Positions 57,573 through 64,000 of a stretch of 64,000 nt of DNA are shown one piece after another. Made by a program: the position numbers and the translations under genes. Source of the stretch: Dryas octopetala (lineage: Eukaryota > Streptophyta > Magnoliopsida > Rosales > Rosaceae); NCBI GenBank assembly GCA_963921425.1, contig OY992835.1:10602001-10666000 (forward strand), given 5' to 3'. Each line of letters opens with the position of its first letter. The stretch's first letter is position 1. Under the pieces are notes generated by a model. That model ran no database searches. It was not told the DNA's origin and saw only the letters and a program-made list of their open reading frames with translations.

Positions 57573-60226
57573 TCTCAACCAGATTCTGCAAATACCTCTA
57601 TTTGTTATTTGTTTTTTAGTTTTTTTTTTCTTCTTTTTTACTTTTATAGTTTCCTTGGGTACTTTATATTCATCAGCTTTCGTCTGTCTCTCTATGTAAT
57701 GTTTATTTGTCTTTAGATGAAAATACAGGGTTGTGAGGTTTTTATGATTAATTTTAACTGGAAATAAAGATAAGGCTTAAAAGATTGTCAACTTTCATCT
57801 TTATTTTTGTTCTCAAATGCTTTGAGAACGAATGGGTGTGTGCGCTCAAGAACATCTATATTTAATTGTGAATGCAACTTGATTATATACAGGCAATAAA
57901 ATTTCGAGTTTCGAAGAAATTGTGAAGATTTTTAAATTTCGATAGAAATTAGATAAAAATGACGAAAATTTCTATCAAAATACGGAAATTTTGAATAAAA
58001 CTTTACCATATGTTTATTTAACATATTATCTACTAAATTGATAAAAAACATTGAAGAAATCAAATTATATAGTAGGTTTCATGTGATATAAGGTGAATAT
58101 AATGCGCGCTAGAGCAAATATTGTTAAATAAAATTAGTATAATAAATAAACAAAATTAGTATATTCTTTATACTGTATAATTTAATTATACACTAAAATG
58201 TAAATCCTAATACTCTATATATTTTATATACCCTAATACTCTTTATACTCTATAATCTATATATTAAACCCTATATACTCTATATTTTTTAGGATATTAG
58301 GTTTTAAGCCCTTTAGGATATTTTTAATTATTTTTTTATATAGAAATGTATTAAAGTTTAAGGTTTAAAATAACTAAAAGAAATCTCAAACTTTTTTTTT
58401 TTTCTTTCCAATTGCCTAAAGGCCCCAAACCCCCTCTCATTTTTTATCTTTCCTTACTTTTTTTCCCTGTGCCTCTCTCTTCAGTCTTTTATTTTTATTT
58501 TTTATCTTTCCTTCTTTTTTTCCCGTGTCTTACTTAGCCAAACTTTGTCTTCACTAAGTGTAACAATCCAAATTTTGGCTTATGGTAATTTTGTTACTTA
58601 AATTTTTTAAATTTATTTTAAGGCTTTTTTAAAGGAATTAGAAATTTATTTAAATTTATTTTAACTAACGTAGACCTTTGGTTGTGATTCTAGAGCTTAG
58701 TTGTGTGGAAATGAATTTTAGAAAATGAAAATTCAAGAATTTGACAATTATTATTTTTTTCAGAATTAAATTATAAGAGTAGGATTTTTCATAATTTTTT
58801 TTGAAAGCAATTTGACTATTTTGAGGTTATAGGAAATTAGTACTCATCAATACGAGTTCGTAAAATTTTTCGGTGAATTATTTGGAGTCTCGAGCTATTT
58901 TTGGTGAATTTCTGAAGTTGGAGAAAATAGAAAATATGAAAATTTCGATAATTTCGATAAATTTCTGTAAATTTCGATAAATTTCGGCGAAATTTCAAAA
59001 ATTTCGGCAAAATTTTCCCGAAAAATTATTAAACATGTATTTCGATGTCGACACCCTAAAAAAACGAAATTTAATTCATTGATTATATGTCTGGATTTTA
59101 ATGAATTTTAAAAGAGTATGCATATTTTATTGAAATATTATATAAATTTTTATTGACTTTCATAAAATTCATTAAAATCTAAAAAGCGTATAATTCATTA
59201 AAATTTTAACACAATAGGCTGAAATTCTTATAGTCTTTATTATTTAAACAAAATTTATCTAAATTTACCTAAATTTATCGCTTAATGAAATATATTTATT
59301 TTTTAAAACACTTGAATTTTGTAAAAATTTATTAAAATTTAAGTTGAAAATCTCTAGACTTTTATGAAATCTATAAAAATTCTAATTGAAAACGCGTAAA
59401 CTTTGTTAAATTTTTAAAATCTATCCAAATCCATTAGAGTTGTTTGGCCTAGTAACTTCTTCAAAAATAGATATTCTTAAACATAACAACTTTATCCTAC
59501 ATTCATTTCATTTAGACACACCAAAGACCATGTATCCTCTTTCTTATCCTCTGTACACTACTACAGTGGTTGCCGTTGTGTTGACAAACTCATTGGCATG
59601 ACCATACAAAAAATACCTCATGAGGAGGGAGAGAGAGAGAGAAAATAAAAACAAATGAAGCACCACCGCCGCCGACACTGAGCAGAGAGAGGCCTATCAA
59701 GTTCTCACAGCCCAAGTCAACCTTACGCTCTCTTATTTGTTGGTACTTCAATCCTAGAAATTTGACTTCGTTTCAAGTTGAGGGTATTTCCAACTTGACA
59801 TGCTAAACAATATATGTAGACCAAAAAAACAAATTATGAAGAATCAAATTCCAGCATTTTTTTTGGGTAGGGGAGAATCAAATTCCAGCTTGAACTCCAC
59901 TACTACTGCATATATGCTACACGCTTTAACCTCATGGTGGCTTTGGAGTATCTTACATGAAGAAGGAAATATTGTCCAAATATGCATATATTGTCCTAAT
60001 AGTAATTAAATAAGTAATGGAGGCAAGGTTTTGAATACAGAAAATATTAAAAATTTATTGACGATCGACACCATAACATCCAGACCAAAATGCTACATTG
60101 ACGTCAGTCATTTATCTATGCACATGATCACCATCAACACTGAACTTTTAACTGCTATAGCTAGAGTTACTTTTCACTTTACTTTTAACTGCTTCTGCTT
60201 TACTTTTTACTTGCATATATCCTCCT
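57573..60226. other. Intergenic, with an AAATTTCG-rich repeat zone
   Basis: 57573-57890 is the TAXIMIN 3' flank. From about 57897 to 59065 the words aaatttcg / cgaaattt recur at both ends (dense at 57900-57990 and 58930-59045), ending in gatgtcgacaccctaa. This suggests a decayed hAT-like element whose left end could not be placed. 59560-60226 holds nothing recognised apart from a (GA)n tract at 59625-59641 and the 3' flank of the minus-strand gene. Confidence 0.45.
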
Positions 60227-62762
60227 TCAATTCCCATATTGCTTGGTCTGCTGGCCTTGCTTGCCTTGCTGCTGCTGCTCCTCCTCCTCCCCGTGCCCGA
60301 TAACCATGTCTTTCGTTGTCTGCGCGATCTCCACCAAAGTCTCCCCTACTGCTCCCAGCACCCCCGTCACCTCTCCCTGTTGAGAGCCTTCCTTGCCCAT
60401 CATCATGTATTGATCATCACTCTCTGCCTGTGTCCCTTGTTTCTCTACATTCCTCCCGCCACCAATGGCGCCCTCTCCCTCGTCCCTTTGAGATTGATCA
60501 GTCGGTCTTCCACCTTCTCTCTGCACATTCCTGTCTTCTCTTGATCCCTCACGATCTTCATCCCAAAAGATGTTCTCATCAGTTTGGCTCCAGCTCTTAT
60601 CTTGCTCCCTTTTCAACATTCCCTCCTTTTGATCTCCTCCTCCATAGCTCTGCTCAGTGCCCTTAACGAAACAAACATTGTAACAAAATATTAAAACAAT
60701 TAATCAGATACTAATATATATTGCCTCATTCGCCCAGAATGAACCTTAACATACAAATTTTCATGAAAATTGGCCCATAACATCATTTATTTCTAAAACA
60801 AATAATGCAATATTTGGTAAGATTTGATGAACAAATTTGTTGAGTCTATTAGTAAGCTATTTGGACCAAATTTTGCACCACACACTTCCATAGAGATTCC
60901 ACGTACCTTCTAAGGTTCATGGTGGGCAGGGTAAGCTATTTGGACCAAATTTTGCACCACACACTTCCATAGAGATTCCACGTACCTTCTAAGGTTCATG
61001 GTGGGCAGGGTAGTATAGGTGTACGTGGTAAGTGTAACATCTTTTCTTAGAACACTGGTGAAACATATATATATGTTCATTTTCTTACTTGTAATTTTCT
61101 ATAAATTTGATTATTGAAATATGTATATTAACTTGAATAATATATAGCAAATGGGGAAATGGTAATTAAGATAATTAAGTAATTGGTGGAACATACCATT
61201 CTCTGATCACCTGACCTCTTGGCCTGATATTCTCTCCAGGCCTCTTCCTTCTTCCTAAAAGTGTAATCCTCAGCTTTCTCACCCGTCACCGCAGCAATCT
61301 CCGCCGCCTTATGCCCGGCATACTCCGCCACTCCCATCACAGCCCTCGCAGCCGCCTTTGTCCCCTCCACCGTGACCTCGGTGGTGTAATGCGCCGCAGT
61401 CCATCCCGCCACAGTCGCCTTCTCCTTCAAGTCAACCGCCACATCCCCAGCATAATGCATGGTGGTCTTCCCCGCAGACACCGCGATATCTTTGGCTTTC
61501 ACCGCCACCGGGGCGGTGTAATCCACCGCAGTCCTAGCTGCACCTTTTGCTTTCACCCCCACCGGGGCGGTGTAATCCACCGCAGTCATAGCTGCACCTT
61601 TTGCTTTGACCGCCACCGGGGCGGTGTAATCCACCGCAGTCCTGGCTGCACCTTTCGCTTTCTCTGCCACCGGGGCGGTGTAGTCCGCGGCGTTATTGGC
61701 AGCACTTGCAAGGGTGTCTTTATAAAACTCAGTTGCTGAGCTAAGCCCTTGTTTCGCCGATTCTTTGGCCTTGGCGTATCGCTCTTCGGCGGCTCTTAAC
61801 GCCTCCATAGAATTCTGCTGCGCTTCTCCTCGGAACTTGGAAACTTCTTCAAGAGAAAGTTGTTTGTTTTGCTGTTGCTGCTGCTGCTGCTGTTGTTGTT
61901 GCAATTCTTTGTTTTGATTGCGACTCTGGTTTGATTCCATTTTCATTTCTATTGGACTGCCTCGAATGTGCTCGCGACCATGACCCTCCTCTGATTTGCT
62001 CCTCATCTGTTCGGATCCCGAGCTGCCGACTCGGCCTCTCTCCTGGTCGCGAGACTTGTCTTCTTTGCCTGCCATCATCGCATAATCAGTGCCCCTGCCT
62101 CTCATTCCCTCTCTACCCTTCTCTTCATCCCCAGCTCTCATGACTTCAACCTTCCCAACAGCTTGATGGTGGGGTCCACTTTTCCCTCTACCTTGGTCGG
62201 GCCCACTCTGCCTGCTCCCTTGGCTTGCCATCATCCCATGAGCAGCTCCACCTTCTCTGCCTTTCGAACCCTTCTCCTCTTCTTCTTCCCCAGCACCCCT
62301 CATGACTTCGAACTTCCCAACACTCTGCATGTGGGGCCCACTTTGCTCTCTGCCTTGGCGGCCGCCGCGCCCTTCCTCCGCCTCTTTGTCGGCCACCATA
62401 TTCGCAGTCCTCGCTCGGTCAGCAACCGATTCTCTCTGTCTATCTTTCTCTTCTTCACTCCGATCACCACCACGACCGCCTTTGTCAGCCGCCCCACTCG
62501 GACTATCCTTCAGAGACTCGAAGTGATGACTCTCGATCTCGTGGGCCTCTCTGGCCTTCCCGCGGCCCACATCGCCGACCGTGTTTCCGCTCCTCGCACT
62601 CTGATCGTCACGCGATGAGTCTTTGGCGGCACTGTCAAGAGGAGTGACGTGCACCGTCATAGACTCGAATTGGCTCGTTATCTTCGGGACTTTGTCTTTC
62701 TCTACTTGAACCTCCCTCTCGGAAGTGGTGTTGTCCCTTCTTCTCATTTGCTCAGAAGCCAT
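60227..62762 (-). CDS. SBP65-like seed biotin-containing / LEA protein
   Basis: Two exons, 62762-61197 and 60661-60227, encode 666 residues. The head MASEQMRRRDNTTSEREVQV matches the SBP65 family (pea SBP65 begins almost identically). Then a long, charged, Gly-rich disordered region; a poly-Gln run (about 287-298); four near-identical repeats around DYTAPVAVKAKGAARTAV (about 355-425); LEA-type amphipathic helix; and the family tail GVLGAVGETLVEIAQTTKDM. SBP65 is a late-embryogenesis protein that carries covalent biotin and is thought to store it in seeds; LEA parts protect cells during drying. Phrases VGKFEVMRG (about 147) and VGKVEVMRA, and the tetrapeptide EMKM (about 271), are candidate biotin neighbourhoods. 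The intron holds a 79-bp tandem duplication. ABRE-type motifs lie upstream. Longer than pea SBP65 (about 550 residues). Confidence 0.9.
60853..61010. repeat. 79-bp perfect tandem duplication in an intron
   Basis: Two head-to-tail copies (60853-60931 and 60932-61010), starting taagctatttggacc and ending ggtgggcaggg, with no difference that I can see. It lies within the only intron of the SBP65-like gene. Confidence 0.9.
61494..61684 (-). repeat. 60-bp coding tandem repeat in the SBP65-like gene
   Basis: Just over three copies of a 60-base unit (gccaccggggcggtgtaatc on the plus strand). Each encodes 20 residues of the DYTAPVAVKAKGAARTAV type on the minus strand. Copies are nearly identical in DNA, so the array is recently expanded or being homogenised. 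Confidence 0.9.
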
Positions 62763-62966
62763 TGCTATGAATATGATCTTCTTCTTTTCAAAACTATACC
62801 AACTGTTTGAATTTTGATATGATTAATGAGTATGAGTTTGGTTTCAGTTTTGGGTTTCTGGGTTTGAGAGTGGGTGGAGCTTGGAATTAAAAAGAGGGAG
62901 CCATGGCGGTGCTGAGATGGTGCATATGTGCATGGAGGACGACATGTGTTGGGTGCATGAGTGCCA

Positions 62967-62972
62967 CACGTG
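62967..62972. promoter_or_regulatory. G-box/ABRE upstream of the SBP65-like gene
   Basis: CACGTG in the context ccacacgtggtg, about 205 bases before the start codon. ACGTG cores are bound by ABI5/ABF-type bZIP factors and are typical of ABA- and seed-induced LEA genes. The word gtgcatgagtg just before it resembles an RY (CATGCA-type) seed element imperfectly. Confidence 0.65.
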
Positions 62973-63081
62973 GTGGGGGTTGGGAGCTTTGGAACCTGAG
63001 TCAGATGTTATGCTACTAAGGAGATCACACGTCATGCGTTCAAGATAAGCTCGATCTATCACAGATTTGTCCGTACCGTGA

Positions 63082-63087
63082 CACGTG
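63082..63087. promoter_or_regulatory. Second G-box/ABRE upstream of the SBP65-like gene
   Basis: CACGTG in gacacgtggga, about 320 bases before the start codon. A further ACGT core (cacacgtcatgc) lies between, near 63025-63035. Paired ABREs at this spacing are the usual requirement for ABA response. Confidence 0.65.
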
Positions 63088-63109
63088 GGAAAGTGAAGAA
63101 CCGCCACGA

Positions 63110-63533
63110 GTGTCAACCTTAACTCCGCAGAACACTTGTCATGCCTCTTGGAGGTTTTATTTTCTTTGGATGAGGGCTACTGGAGTGAGTCATCGTCATT
63201 CGACCCCAGCTTCATCGAAACCTGCTAACAAAGACAAAGCCCGACCAGGTATCAGATATTGGGCGGGTCGATTCAGCCCAATGTTACAATGGACTCCGCC
63301 AAGGCTCTAAACATGAGCTCGGCCTATGTTCGGCCCAATTGAGCCCGTTGTAGTTCCAGTCGAGCCCAATCTGCTAATCCACCCAAGTATATGTTGGTGC
63401 TACTGCAAAAGATTCTATAACGCTCAAATCAGAATAAATGTTTTTTTGTTTGAAATTTTTAATGTTTGCAAGTGTAAAAATCAGAATTACGTATACCTTA
63501 GACTTATGAATTTGAGAGTAGTGCAGTAGAGAT
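63110..63533. other. Intergenic, 5' side of the SBP65-like promoter
   Basis: No gene recognised. 63240-63375 is G+C-rich with ggccca/gagccc words similar in flavour to the unclassified insert at 35476-36179. Confidence 0.4.
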
Positions 63534-63900
63534 AACTATTAGTAAAATAATACGGCGCTAACTACTATTTTGAACCGTGATTTTATCATCTGAACCGTTC
63601 AATTTTTTAAATTTTCATTCAAATATTATCTTTACAAAAAATTAACTAAATCAAAAATTATTTAAACAATTATTAATAAGCTAATTGTGCTTGAATAAAT
63701 AGAAGAGCACAATTTTTTTTATAAAACATTGAAATAATTGTGATGATAATCAAATTGCTACATAATTTTCAATTTGAATGATTTTTTGAAATGATGATAT
63801 TTGAATGTAGACCTAAAAAATAAACGATTTGGATTAAGAAATCACGTTGTGTAGTGAACCTAAAACGGTGGTTAACACCATATTATCTTACTAACTAGTT
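63534..63900. mobile_element. Foldback MITE related to 5027-5416
   Basis: Left end aactattagtaaaataatac is matched inverted at the right end (tattatcttactaactagtt), continuing inward through ggcgctaac / gttaacacc. The right terminus (taactagttaac) is like the ends of the 5027-5416 element. Inside are inverted copies of the tttacaaaaaattaactaaatc module and of the gaaccgttcaatttttt motif. The arms are more diverged than those at 37221-37621, so it is older. Confidence 0.7.
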
Positions 63901-64000
63901 AACTTAATTTAGATTATTTTTAATGAACTTCAATCCGTTTATATAAAGACAAGTCGAACTTGGCATGTCCTCCACTTCATATGTTGATTAAGTTGGAGGT

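Noticed and set aside
61311-62618. Several plus-strand frames opposite the SBP65-like gene
   Set aside because: Antisense shadows of a G+C-rich repetitive coding exon.

Overview
The window is nuclear DNA of a eudicot plant, possibly a woody rosid such as Rosaceae (the family guess is inference). Evidence: intron-containing genes with GT/AG boundaries, plant-only families (PLS-type PPR, CLE peptide, TAXIMIN, GTE bromodomain factor, SBP65-type seed protein), and plant transposons (CACTA, PIF/Harbinger, MULE, hAT, tRNA-type SINEs, a caulimovirid fossil). Most of the 64 kb is transposon-rich intergenic DNA; there is one 200-N gap (31604-31803).

Layout. 1-4.7 kb: a broken endogenous pararetrovirus. 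4.8-7.0 kb: foldback elements in (AT)n tracts and two SINE copies. 7.2-9.4 kb: an intronless PPR gene, then a fragment resembling the purine-biosynthesis gene PUR7. 11.5-12.5 kb: a PIF/Harbinger-type element. 14.7 kb: a complete CLE peptide gene. 16.1-20.9 kb: a CACTA element with exact ATA target duplications that carries three exons of an SnRK2-type kinase gene. 22.3 kb: a MULE-type MITE. 24-40.4 kb: an old tandem segmental duplication. Its first unit (24.06-35.48 kb) has been swollen by a retroposon, two foldbacks, a Pack-MULE candidate and a second CACTA element; its second unit (36.18-40.36 kb) took a hAT element, a nested foldback and a SINE. Each unit ends in a degenerate CLE gene, so the window holds three CLE loci.

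44.5-46.7 kb: GTE4-like bromodomain/NET gene on the minus strand. Its 5' UTR and promoter are duplicated in tandem upstream, and the outer copy is interrupted by a PIF/Harbinger element carrying an MCTP C2-domain fragment. 51.5-52.3 kb: LTR-element debris. 52.6-55.3 kb: a seven-exon DUF455 ferritin-like gene. 57.1-57.6 kb: a TAXIMIN peptide gene. 60.2-62.8 kb: an SBP65/LEA-like seed protein gene on the minus strand with ABRE/G-box motifs upstream. 63.5-63.9 kb: another foldback.

The genes do not form a pathway; this is an ordinary plant gene neighbourhood. The interest lies in the transposons that picked up host exons (SnRK2, MCTP, a probable transit-peptide exon), in a sequence module shared by otherwise unlike elements, and in two host duplications (CLE block, GTE4 promoter). 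Exon boundaries were inferred by eye from reading frame, splice consensus and family memory; no search was run.
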